A stretch of 64,000 nucleotides of DNA from Prostheceraeus crozeri. Its lineage: Eukaryota; Platyhelminthes; Polycladida; Euryleptidae. Position 1 is the first letter of the stretch; every line of letters begins with the position of its first letter. The stretch spans positions 1 to 64,000 of the forward strand of contig CAJQUW010005770.1 in NCBI GenBank assembly GCA_907163375.1. Direction: 5' to 3'. Below the pieces are notes generated by a model. That model was given only the letters and a program-made list of their open reading frames with translations, searched no databases and was not told where the DNA came from. Made by a program: the position numbers and the translations under genes. Of the stretch, positions 20,755 through 28,550 are shown piece after piece.

Positions 20755-21405
20755 ATGAGTTGGAAATTAGATTCCCTACAACGTATTGAAACGGATCATG
20801 ATCGAAACGTCTATTTCATAGATTCAACTGGAAATGTGAGAAGAGAGTTTGCTTTATCTTATCGTCATTTTCAATCTCTACATCATATCATGAAGGATTT
20901 GAAATACTTCTATATGAAAAGACATTCACGTATTGGAAATCGCATCTGGTTGCGCGTCAACAATCGGCGAATTCAACTCTATCATTCCCAACTTCATACT
21001 AACTTCACATTTCATCAAGGTAGTTGGGAAAAGTATAAAAGGAAGGTACATCGCTCAATTTACTCATTCTTTCATCATGAAGCGCCATCGCTACACCATC
21101 GTCAACATTCTCCGTCGCTTCAGACTCTACACCAAAATCGATCTCACAACATTACACCAACACCTTCCAAACAGCAAGTATTACCCGGGCCGACCTCAAA
21201 TGTTAGTGGTGAAGATGAACAATTCACGGAATCTTCAACTCTTCCAAAATGGGACTGTACAGATTTTCGGCGCCCTTTCTCATTCATCGGCGCAGTCAAT
21301 GCGCTTAGAGCTACAAAGACTACTACGTCGGATATGGAAGAGGGAGAGGTGTGTGATGTCGAATCTGACTGTGGACAATATGGTGATCTCTACTCAATTG
21401 AGTGA
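20755..21405 (+). CDS. Small PC4-like protein 2 with long tail overlapping the TBP-like gene, 216 aa
   Basis: Residues 1-110 are a paralogue of the preceding protein (LDSLQRIETDHDRNVYF, SYRHFQSLHHIMKDL, RRIQLYHS, KVHRSIYSFFHHE). The remaining hundred residues form a Ser/Thr/His-rich then acidic tail (EEGEVCDVESDC) with no recognised domain. The tail is encoded by the same DNA as the first 110 codons of the TBP-like ORF in another frame. The two genes arose by tandem duplication. Function as for the first copy is inferred. Confidence 0.6.
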   Translation: MSWKLDSLQRIETDHDRNVYFIDSTGNVRREFALSYRHFQSLHHIMKDLKYFYMKRHSRIGNRIWLRVNNRRIQLYHSQLHTNFTFHQGSWEKYKRKVHRSIYSFFHHEAPSLHHRQHSPSLQTLHQNRSHNITPTPSKQQVLPGPTSNVSGEDEQFTESSTLPKWDCTDFRRPFSFIGAVNALRATKTTTSDMEEGEVCDVESDCGQYGDLYSIE

Positions 21406-21622
21406 AAGGGTATCATTTTTGAAGATTCATACCAGCAGTTACAATTTGTGTTATGAACCCGAACTTTTTCCTGCAGCTCTCATTAGTTGTTGGTTACCTG
21501 TGCATGTGGCAATCTTTCATAATAGTAAAGTGATCATTACTGGACTAAAATCTCATGTACAAGCAAATGTGATCCTAGACTATCTCATCGAGTATGTACG
21601 TACCCAGCGGATTGTAAAATAA
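21077..21622 (+). CDS. TBP-like (TATA-binding protein) transcription factor encoded by the Polinton, 181 aa
   Basis: TBP binds the TATA box and nucleates transcription initiation. I chose the ATG at 21077 because homology begins right after it and gives 181 residues, the size of the TBP core. Repeat 1 matches the TBP pattern: IDLTTLHQHLPNSKYYPGR for LDLKxIALxxxNAEYNPKR, then LFQNGTVQIFGA for IFSSGKMVCTGA. Repeat 2: TVDNMVIST for KIQNMVGSC, CYEPELFPAALI for SYEPELFPGLIY, IFHNSKVIITGLKS for IFVSGKVVLTGAKV. Phenylalanines at positions that in TBP wedge into DNA are seen in LFQNG, ELFPA and IFHNS. Identity is low outside the motifs, so it is a divergent TBP. Its stop codon lies inside AATAAA. It overlaps the upstream gene by 329 bases. 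Confidence 0.85.
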   Translation: MKRHRYTIVNILRRFRLYTKIDLTTLHQHLPNSKYYPGRPQMLVVKMNNSRNLQLFQNGTVQIFGALSHSSAQSMRLELQRLLRRIWKRERCVMSNLTVDNMVISTQLSERVSFLKIHTSSYNLCYEPELFPAALISCWLPVHVAIFHNSKVIITGLKSHVQANVILDYLIEYVRTQRIVK

Positions 21623-21653
21623 AAAACAATTTTTCCAACATGATGTTTTTATT
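21618..21653. terminator. Two convergent poly(A) signals fused to stop codons
   Basis: On the plus strand AAATAAA contains the TBP-like stop TAA (AATAAA at 21618-21623). On the minus strand AATAAA (21648-21653) contains the protease stop. The two genes end 26 bases apart. Confidence 0.75.
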
Positions 21654-22110
21654 TCAAATCATGATAGAACTTACAAATCATTTTTTCATTAGAGGAAGGA
21701 TTACATGAAAAGTTTTGAATAACAGATACAAATCGAGATACATGTAAACGTTTTAAGATGAAGTACAGTACAAAAGCACCACACGTTGATGAAAGTGGAT
21801 GTTGTAGTATGCGTTCATTTCGCTGATATTGACGCGTATGTTTTCTCAACCACTGCTGTGTTGGTATATTTGGAGGTTAAGCAAGAGAGTCAAATAGTTC
21901 ACCACGTCGGTCTTCTCCAATAAAGATCGCTTTCCAATGCTCACCACCTAAATTCTGCGAATGAGTGTTTAGCACAATAAAGATGGGATAGTGATTTACT
22001 GCAGGTGGTAAGGTATCGAGTGAATAGACATTATCGAAAGCTTTCAACGTCGCTTCGTCTGCATTACGCTGCACTTTAGTCTTAATATCGTCAGCAGTCA
22101 ACCAACTCAT
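21649..22110 (-). pseudogene. PRO: Polinton adenain-like cysteine protease (copy 2)
   Basis: An Ulp1/adenain-type (C5-like) cysteine protease that in the family processes capsid proteins. LGGEHWKAIF holds the catalytic His, ELFDSLA the acidic residue region, and LQHPLSSTCGAFVLYF the Gln and catalytic Cys. The start codon overlaps the capsid stop by one base (TAATG). The gene appears to carry about one break, so it is treated as a fossil. Confidence 0.88.
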
Positions 22111-23387
22111 TAACGATTATACTGAAGAATCACGTCACGATACTTTATAATTTCAATATTTGAATCGAAGACTGCATAAATTAATACATTGATCGTCTCA
22201 GGTAGTGTTCTTTTGAACGTCAAATCCAAACGAATATTATGAGGCACGTTCGCTTGACGATAGGGTGCACTAATATCGCTGTCAGCAGTCAAATCAAATG
22301 CATAAATAGTATATCCACTCTTAAACTCTTTCATAGTAAGTCCGTTGGTGTCATCCGTATTGTAAAAGCCAAAGACATCCATAAAATCAACATAACTGTG
22401 CATAAATTGATCCGCAGCAAAATCTGGTTTGTAGGGTGGACCACGATGACTCACACCATTTACACGTAAAGCAATTTCACTTAACTGATTGTGTTTAAAA
22501 TTGAAAGGATTCTTCTTTATATTACCATTAAATGCATCATTTTCAACCATTGCCACCATGAGGAGCTTCGGTGCTTCCGATGGAAAGAGGCCATCTTTCA
22601 TGAAACTCTTTTGATCTTTCGGAATTGTAAAGGTGAGAAGCTTTGTATGCTGAATGGGGTAAATGGCATTTTGGCGGTTAAGACCTTCAGCATGCCCTCT
22701 AAAGACACTTGGATTTGGTACTACTCGACGAATGTAAAGTGCAATATCTTCCACATGAACTCTAAAATTGTCAACTTTAGCAAATGCATTAAGCGCAAAT
22801 TCAGGCTTATTCAATGTCAGCTTGAGTCGCATGCTGGTATTACAGAGTAAAAACTTTGACTGTCTAAAGAAGTCTAAATTCAGCGGACCATATAGCTGAC
22901 ATACTCTACTATCTTTAATCATAGCAGATCGCTTTACAAAGCCACTGTTTGTTTCAGCATCAAATTTTCCTGCTTCATCTCTGTACCATCCCATGGCTTC
23001 CATATGACTTTTTTGTGCTGCCGGATGAAACTGTGATACATGATTGAAATATGATTTATAGGGATAATCGCTTTGACCACCTTCCACCTGCTGCTCTCCA
23101 ATCGTTAGAGAAACATCGCGAAGTAATGTAGTCAATGGTAAATTGTTCAGTCCAACTTTATGTGCATTGTCAATAGCAGTTCCATCTGCTTGCTGAATTC
23201 TAAACCTCAAATCAACCATCGCATAACTCAAATCTATGTAGTCAGCACTACCACCAGGAATAACAAATTCAATGGGACCAGCATTCTCAGCTGTTCGAGG
23301 ATGATAATCTACAATACTTGAACTAAGAATATCTGTCTGTATGGCTTGTTGATCAAACAAACAAAACCCGGAAGTTTTACACTCCAT
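22110..23387 (-). CDS. MCP: Polinton major capsid protein, double jelly-roll, 425 aa (copy 2)
   Basis: The frame looks whole, from ATG at 23387. It reads like the F54H12.2-like proteins of animal genomes, which are Polinton major capsid proteins with the double jelly-roll fold of adenovirus hexon-type capsids. Recognisable parts are the N-terminal TDILSSSIVDYHP..GPIEFVIPG region, the LRDVSLTIGEQQVEGG..YPYKSYF region and the NAIYPIQHTKLLTFTI stretch. It follows a 43-aa basic ORF by two bases and overlaps the protease by one base. Copy 1 has only the C-terminal part. Confidence 0.92.
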   Translation of the reverse strand: MECKTSGFCLFDQQAIQTDILSSSIVDYHPRTAENAGPIEFVIPGGSADYIDLSYAMVDLRFRIQQADGTAIDNAHKVGLNNLPLTTLLRDVSLTIGEQQVEGGQSDYPYKSYFNHVSQFHPAAQKSHMEAMGWYRDEAGKFDAETNSGFVKRSAMIKDSRVCQLYGPLNLDFFRQSKFLLCNTSMRLKLTLNKPEFALNAFAKVDNFRVHVEDIALYIRRVVPNPSVFRGHAEGLNRQNAIYPIQHTKLLTFTIPKDQKSFMKDGLFPSEAPKLLMVAMVENDAFNGNIKKNPFNFKHNQLSEIALRVNGVSHRGPPYKPDFAADQFMHSYVDFMDVFGFYNTDDTNGLTMKEFKSGYTIYAFDLTADSDISAPYRQANVPHNIRLDLTFKRTLPETINVLIYAVFDSNIEIIKYRDVILQYNR

Positions 23388-23389
23388 GA

Positions 23390-23521
23390 TTAGAAGTTAT
23401 AGCAGCGTCGTCGTTTAGCGCCTGATGAATGATTAGAGCTTCTGCGACGTTTGCGTGAATGCCTTTTGACTGAAGATCGCACCTTACCAGCTCCGCGATG
23501 TTTCCTCCTTCCTTTATTCAT
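23390..23521 (-). CDS. 43-aa protamine-like basic peptide
   Basis: This ORF reads from an ATG that directly abuts the TGA of the 107-aa gene, to a TAA two bases before the capsid ATG. The product is extremely basic (MNKGRRKHRG, VKRHSRKRRRSS, AKRRRC) with one third Arg or Lys and no acidic residue. It resembles the DNA-condensing core peptides of adenoviruses (pX/mu-like). That role is inferred from composition and location between capsid genes. I found it by reading the gap; it is too short for usual ORF cut-offs. Confidence 0.6.
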   Translation of the reverse strand: MNKGRRKHRGAGKVRSSVKRHSRKRRRSSNHSSGAKRRRCYNF

Positions 23522-23845
23522 TCACTTCGGTGATTTCTTTCCTTGAGTAACACCAGCAAAGGTCTGCTTCAATGTTTTTAAACCGCGTTCCTTCCCACGA
23601 TTCAACAAACTGCTCTTAAAACTTCTACCTCTGGAAAGATCACTAGTGACATCACCAGCAAAGCCAACGGCATTACTTAAAACATTTCGTTTTAAAGATC
23701 CACCGACTTCGGATATGAGAGGTGCTACAACAGATTTCAGTGCACCAAGTATGCTACCTCCACGTTGGCGGCGAGCGCCGATGTAAATTTGTCCTCCACT
23801 ACTTACATAGGAGGGTCGTGAATAAAATGAGGCAGTTGGATTCAT
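23522..23845 (-). CDS. Small Polinton virion-type protein with Gly-rich hydrophobic segment, 107 aa
   Basis: Residues 22-50 read RRQRGGSILGALKSVVAPLI, a basic-glycine site followed by an amphipathic helix; the C-terminus is basic (NRGKERGLKTLKQ, GKKSPK). This pattern resembles adenovirus pVI/pX-like minor virion proteins, where GG marks protease cleavage. The assignment is by resemblance only. It lies between integrase and the 43-aa basic ORF in the minus-strand gene train. Confidence 0.65.
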   Translation of the reverse strand: MNPTASFYSRPSYVSSGGQIYIGARRQRGGSILGALKSVVAPLISEVGGSLKRNVLSNAVGFAGDVTSDLSRGRSFKSSLLNRGKERGLKTLKQTFAGVTQGKKSPK

Positions 23846-23886
23846 AGCTCAAACCCTAAACATTGTTAGTTACAACTTTGCATGAA

Positions 23887-25107
23887 TCACTGTCGATCAC
23901 TTAGATGAAAGATGTCGGCACGACGCATCCAAGAGCTCATACTTGAAGGATAACCAGTCCATTTAACAAGACACCATTCTTCACCTTGTCGTTTTTTACA
24001 CCGAATGATTTTCTCTACCAAATATGTTTCACTTTCAGTGACTATCTCAATCTCATCGCGGTAAAAGCTACCCTCAATTTCTTCATTATCGTAATCTTTC
24101 AACTTGCAGGTGGTGGGAGAGTCTTTTTGATTAATCCTTGATACTGTAAATACCTCCTCTGTCCAATTCGGAAGGTACCCTTTAGCAAAAACACTCTTCA
24201 CTTTTGAGATACGAACTTTATCACCAATTTTCACATCACTTTTCACATGAGTGCGTTTACGTTGGAATGATTCGCGCACTTTATCTACATTGTCAGCATT
24301 TACATCTACTGGTCTGAGTCCAATAGAACGATGGATAGAGTGATTGTAGGCATGGAGTGTATCTTGTAGAACCTTTGTCCAATTTTGTGTCAAGTTCGCA
24401 GTAAAATGTCGCCACAAGCGATTTTTTAATGTGCGATTAAAACGTTCAACGAGTGCAGCTTTATAAGCACTCTTTACACTAAACAACTCAATGTCATGCC
24501 TCTCAAATAATCTTCTCACATGCTGATTTTCAAACTCTTTTCCTTGATCACTCTGAATTCTTTTTGGAATGCGACCTTCTCGAAAAATTGTTTGGAATGC
24601 TTTTGCTACTCCTTTCCCTTCTTTAGTTTTTAAAGGTTGAGCCCACGCATAACGCGAGAAAATATCAATGACGGTTAAAATAAAATTATTGCCCGAGTTA
24701 TGTTTTGAAATGGAGGCGACATCGCACAAATCTGCTTGCCACTGTTCATCGATGTCATGAACAATATAATGGCGGGTGCGGTACTTCTTTTTCGCTTGTT
24801 TATGGAGTGTATAGGTAGCCTGACCCTTTAACCATCGTTTCACTTGTGATTGTGGAAGACCACTCGCTTTTGATAATTTCTTGATAGATGCAAATCCTGC
24901 CGGATGTTTTACATCATAATAGATTGACTTCAAACGTTCAGTCGATGACGACTGACTCTTTTTCCTCCTTCTCATCTTTTTGCTTTCTTGCCTTTCTACA
25001 TTTACAACAACTGCAGGATTTAGCTTTAGCGGTTTTGCTATCGTGTTCACATTGCTTAGGGGTTTCATTGTGAGAGCTGGCGCAGCAAGTGCAAGTGACA
25101 ACGACAT
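23887..25107 (-). CDS. INT: Polinton retroviral-type integrase with chromodomain, 406 aa (copy 2)
   Basis: The frame looks whole. A basic N-terminus and helix-turn-helix-like region (STERLKSIYYD..FASIKKLSKASGLPQSQVKRWL) precede the RVE core, with DDE residues in EQWQADLCD, QSDQGKEF and LVERFNRTLK. The C-terminus has an SH3-like segment (VKIGDKVRISK) and a chromodomain (YLVEKIIRCKK..EWCLVKWTGYPSSMSSW). The enzyme inserts the element with 6-bp duplications, as seen at both ends here. The ATG at 25107 lies inside an overlapping Cys-rich ORF; later ATGs are also possible starts. Confidence 0.95.
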   Translation of the reverse strand: MSLSLALAAPALTMKPLSNVNTIAKPLKLNPAVVVNVERQESKKMRRRKKSQSSSTERLKSIYYDVKHPAGFASIKKLSKASGLPQSQVKRWLKGQATYTLHKQAKKKYRTRHYIVHDIDEQWQADLCDVASISKHNSGNNFILTVIDIFSRYAWAQPLKTKEGKGVAKAFQTIFREGRIPKRIQSDQGKEFENQHVRRLFERHDIELFSVKSAYKAALVERFNRTLKNRLWRHFTANLTQNWTKVLQDTLHAYNHSIHRSIGLRPVDVNADNVDKVRESFQRKRTHVKSDVKIGDKVRISKVKSVFAKGYLPNWTEEVFTVSRINQKDSPTTCKLKDYDNEEIEGSFYRDEIEIVTESETYLVEKIIRCKKRQGEEWCLVKWTGYPSSMSSWMRRADIFHLSDRQ

Positions 25108-25153
25108 TCACCTCTGGCGGTTCATTACATGGCAAGCAACACATCTGCTTCAT
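24938..25153 (-). CDS. Cysteine-rich small ORF overlapping the integrase start, 71 aa
   Basis: The ATG lies one base after the stop of the 230-aa gene (TAATATG). Residues 1-55 have eleven or more cysteines in CC-x2-C, C-x-CC and C-x-CC-x-C groups, followed by a Lys/Glu tail. This looks metal-binding, like a metallothionein or zinc knuckle. It shares 170 bases with the integrase frame. It may be a real overlapping gene or a by-product of the integrase N-terminal code; the tight start argues for the former. Confidence 0.4.
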   Translation of the reverse strand: MKQMCCLPCNEPPEVNVVVTCTCCASSHNETPKQCEHDSKTAKAKSCSCCKCRKARKQKDEKEEKESVVID

Positions 25154-25154
25154 A

Positions 25155-25847
25155 TTAGTAGTCCGAGAACATGTATTTCTTGGGAGGAGCTGCTTTACGT
25201 TTTCCTTTTACTAGTTTTAGTGGTGGCGTAGATCTACGTCGAGTTCTTCCTCTTGTTTGCTTAGTGAGTGTGGGAGGGGATGTAGCAGGTGACGTCTGAA
25301 ACCAATTTGTTGGCATTTTCATCGTCTGAAGCATTGGAGCAGTAGCCACTGTTGAATCAAGTTCTTTCAATGTCTCATTATTCAAAGCAAATTTTGGTAC
25401 ATTATGCTTTTTCAATAGTTTAAGAAAGTATGACCAACCAGGTGGAACATAGCCCTGACGGCGCTTTCTACGTGTCGCATACTGAATCAAGTCTTCATAA
25501 CGTGAAGCATCAATCACTTTATTTTCATCTGTAATGATTTCTTCTCTATCATTTACATTGAGATGGGGTTCAATACTATTGAAAAGAGATATGGCATGTG
25601 CGCGAGATGCTAAAGGTGTAGCAGTCGATACAGAGTCACGCATCTTATTCTTCAAGTTTTTCAATTGCTCAACAGTTTCGGATTGTAATAATACAGCACG
25701 ATGTGGATCTTTGATGTGAACATTTTGCTGATAATCTATTTCTTTCCTATACATTTGATTTGCAAGAGGTTGCTTTACTTGCTGCATGGCAGTCAATTGT
25801 ACATATTCATCCTGAGGAATAACAATCATGTGAGAATAAGAACTCAT
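25155..25847 (-). CDS. Conserved Polinton protein of unknown function, 230 aa (copy 2)
   Basis: Near-identical to the copy-1 protein at 1985-2677: helical, charged, with YATRRKRRQG in the middle and a basic Ser/Thr/Pro-rich tail. Position between ATPase and integrase is the same in both copies. Function unknown. Confidence 0.75.
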   Translation of the reverse strand: MSSYSHMIVIPQDEYVQLTAMQQVKQPLANQMYRKEIDYQQNVHIKDPHRAVLLQSETVEQLKNLKNKMRDSVSTATPLASRAHAISLFNSIEPHLNVNDREEIITDENKVIDASRYEDLIQYATRRKRRQGYVPPGWSYFLKLLKKHNVPKFALNNETLKELDSTVATAPMLQTMKMPTNWFQTSPATSPPTLTKQTRGRTRRRSTPPLKLVKGKRKAAPPKKYMFSDY

Positions 25848-25852
25848 AGTTT

Positions 25853-26509
25853 CTAGATAATCATGGGAGTTTTCAAAATATCACTTCGAAATCTAAATTC
25901 TTCCGGACACTCTTGCGTAAAGTCAATGAATAAGTAACCGTGTGGTTTTTCAGTAGCTGCTTGAAAAATTTCAATTAAGGCTTTTGATCCTCTGGGTGCA
26001 ACTTGTCGCGCTAAAATTTCAAATTGACTTTTATCTCGCGGATTCTTGAAAATAGCATAATAGTGTGTATTCAGGTTTCGTGTACGAGCTTCTTTTCCAT
26101 CAGGAAACAAATTTTGTGTGATATAGATGATAAAGCACCTTTTATGGTGTGCTACGCGAGTGAACATATCTGTAACATCTTTTGAATTCTTACTTTCTTT
26201 TAATAAATCATCCAATACAACAACATCATTAGACTGAAGTTTATCCACTGGAATAATTCCTTCATGTCGAATAAAGTTGCGACTTTGCAATTCCTGAAAC
26301 AGCGACGGTTGATAAATACCATAACACCAAATCACTCGATTGATAGGTTCCTTAAACAACTCCCTTCTTTTATCCAATAAATTCAGCGTGAAAACAGTTT
26401 TACCTGCATGAGATGGACCTGATACAGTCAGAACTTTATCACATTGAAGTCTGAAATCCATTATAATACTTTGAGATTCAATATTTGCATAATTAACGTC
26501 TAGAGCCAA
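25853..26509 (-). CDS. ATP: Polinton packaging ATPase (copy 2)
   Basis: Same protein as in copy 1, with Walker A SGPSHAGKT and Walker B VVVLDDLL; FtsK/HerA (A32-like) family, genome packaging. The frame opens at a non-ATG codon; the first ATG (MDFRLQ) is 16 codons in, just ahead of Walker A. Confidence 0.9.
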   Translation of the reverse strand: MALDVNYANIESQSIIMDFRLQCDKVLTVSGPSHAGKTVFTLNLLDKRRELFKEPINRVIWCYGIYQPSLFQELQSRNFIRHEGIIPVDKLQSNDVVVLDDLLKESKNSKDVTDMFTRVAHHKRCFIIYITQNLFPDGKEARTRNLNTHYYAIFKNPRDKSQFEILARQVAPRGSKALIEIFQAATEKPHGYLFIDFTQECPEEFRFRSDILKTPMII

Positions 26510-26780
26510 AGATATTACCCAATACGTTGCTCACGATAGGAGCTAGCATCAGTAGTAACGCTGGAAGGAAACCGCCCTTTTGTGTTAGAGTTTCCCTCTT
26601 CCTTTGAAGGGTGACTTTAGGATTGGAGATGAAACGCAATTTCGCAGCATATCGCTTAAGTAACTTTCGTTGTTTTGGTGCTAATTTCTTCGTCCTCAAC
26701 CTCCTCACATGAGAAATAATTTCACGAATGAATTTATCGTTAGCATGTCGTATAGCATTGTATCGCTGATTTGCTTTCAT
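26493..26780 (-). CDS. Small basic Polinton protein with hydrophobic C-terminal helix, 95 aa (copy 2)
   Basis: Matches the copy-1 protein at 3323-3610, including the KVTLQRKRETLTQKGGFLPALL junction. Possible membrane-active or core virion protein by composition. It overlaps the ATPase frame by 17 bases. Confidence 0.7.
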   Translation of the reverse strand: MKANQRYNAIRHANDKFIREIISHVRRLRTKKLAPKQRKLLKRYAAKLRFISNPKVTLQRKRETLTQKGGFLPALLLMLAPIVSNVLGNIFGSRR

Positions 26781-26783
26781 TCG

Positions 26784-26843
26784 TCAGAGAGCTTGAATGG
26801 CTGAAGAAAACTTTGAAGACTTTTGACTTTTACGTTTCGCCAT
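26784..26843 (-). CDS. Tiny basic ORF (19 aa), copy 2
   Basis: Counterpart of 3614-3673, with its stop three bases before the next ATG. Too short to judge on its own. Confidence 0.3.
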   Translation of the reverse strand: MAKRKSQKSSKFSSAIQAL

Positions 26844-26894
26844 TTTCCGTGTTAGTCTTTGCTAAAACCTATCTTTACCACATTTGCATAGGTA

Positions 26895-27218
26895 CTAACT
26901 ATTGCGACATAAGTGACACTCGAAATGAGCAATATCACAGTGGTTACATTGGCAAAGTTGAATGCAATTACGTATGAAACAGCGTTGACAAAAAGCATGC
27001 TTACATCTCTTGAAGATGCGCTTTTCATTTCCATCCTTTCGCTTACATACATCGCAACACATAGTTTCACCGTTACTGATGTCTATAGCAAGTCTTTTTG
27101 AAGATATGAATTTGCTAGCCTTTTCTAAATAATAGGCGCATGTACAGAAGGAATATACTTCGAGAGTGAGCAGACATAGCTCGAAAACCAGTTGTGCTAC
27201 AATCAAGTACCACTGCAT
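26895..27218 (-). CDS. RING-type zinc-finger protein with N-terminal membrane segment (copy 2)
   Basis: Counterpart of 3725-4048. The ATG at 27218 is three bases after the stop of the 136-aa gene. It has a hydrophobic N-terminus, then CCDVC..FKRCKHAFCQRC..CNHC..CHLC. A membrane-anchored ubiquitin-ligase role is possible, inferred from the RING pattern. Confidence 0.7.
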   Translation of the reverse strand: MQWYLIVAQLVFELCLLTLEVYSFCTCAYYLEKASKFISSKRLAIDISNGETMCCDVCKRKDGNEKRIFKRCKHAFCQRCFIRNCIQLCQCNHCDIAHFECHLCRNS

Positions 27219-27220
27219 TT

Positions 27221-27631
27221 TCAATTTTTCTTTATGGAAAGTTGAAGGTGAATATCTGAAATCGCTTCAATCACTAGACTGCTACCATGATGGTTAAATG
27301 CGTTAAGACGTTCAGCAATTTTTATCATATGTCTTTTAAAAAATTCTTGGGGGTGATCTACCACTTCCATTGAATAAGAAGCAAAATGAAAAGAGCGACT
27401 TTCCACCTCTTCCTTTCCAAAATGACTAAACTTAATTTTCGCAACTAATCGCGCCATGATAATGCTATCAGAGAATGTATTCATTAACTCTAGAAATAGA
27501 GTGCTAGCATCATCGACCACTGCTTCGATGTCGGTCTCATCTTTATGAAAATTTATCACATAATCTTGAACAGCTCCTTTTAAACTTTGCCTATGAAAAT
27601 GTAATGTTCCGCAGTCGTTTGAGAAAGACAT
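27221..27631 (-). CDS. Stand-alone homologue of the PolB N-terminal domain, 136 aa (copy 2)
   Basis: Counterpart of 4051-4461. It resembles the segment after the zinc fingers of the PolB at 13311-17205: both have a KIK strand, an FHx strand, VVD and the final FN..S.LV...I....I motif. It may be a captured or duplicated domain working in trans with the polymerase. Confidence 0.7.
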   Translation of the reverse strand: MSFSNDCGTLHFHRQSLKGAVQDYVINFHKDETDIEAVVDDASTLFLELMNTFSDSIIMARLVAKIKFSHFGKEEVESRSFHFASYSMEVVDHPQEFFKRHMIKIAERLNAFNHHGSSLVIEAISDIHLQLSIKKN

Positions 27632-27718
27632 GATCGCCCTTTATCTAACCCATCCATTGCATGAAAACAACAACTCTTCTCATAGTAACATTTATTGAAT
27701 AACGGTAACAAGCATGCA

Positions 27719-28550
27719 TTATAAATCAATGGTTTGAAAGAGATAAAATAGATACAGCTGGTAACTATCATACAGCGAGCAATGATAACCATACAGGACT
27801 TTGGCAGTGTTGAGGTAAGGAGGAAAGAAGCATTGGTTATGAACGTAGCTACTACAACGAACAGACAAAATAGGAACAGACAAATCCTTAAAACGTTTCG
27901 TGACTTCATGGTAGTGTTGATTCACTCTACTATCCCAAGGAAGGAGCAAAATATCATCAATGATTAGATTGGGAAATACTTTCCTCTCCTTACCAGGATT
28001 ATTACAAAAGATGCGTATAACATTGTAAGCAGCTTACCATCGTTTAAAGTCAATAAGAAGAACAGTCTCACAAGAAAAGCCATAGTCTTGCAAATATTTC
28101 AGATTAAGTCCATGAATGTGTTTTCTCGCCCATTGATCAACATTGGGATCGCAGTTGGCATGTTGATGATAGACACTAACAATCTGATATGTTCAATTGT
28201 TCATAGCAATAGCACTGAGCTCCTGTACAGGTTCACCCTCACAATCCATAAAAATGATGATAGAAGCCTAAAACGGAAATTTACACATCTAAGGAAACGT
28301 TCTATAACATATTACAAAATGAAGAATTACATCGATGCTTTTCACGACAAAATACACAAATGATATGATGGCAACGAAGAAGTAAAATGTATCTAATAAG
28401 ACCACGTCTACGACACTCAAAGCACATAAGCGAATTGTCATAGGGTAGAGTTAGGAAAGGACTAGTAATTCTCCTTCTTTGATTTGCGTTTTGATGCAGC
28501 ATTCTTCTCCGACTTGCGCTTCGTACCACTGCTGTTAAGGATTTGATCAA
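27719..28550 (-). pseudogene. Broken RING-like Polinton gene remnant (copy 2)
   Basis: Counterpart of 4549-5380; coding-like on the minus strand with several breaks. The Cys/His cluster (CFECRRRG, LRCHHIICVFC) near its upstream end suggests a RING or treble-clef finger. Confidence 0.45.
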
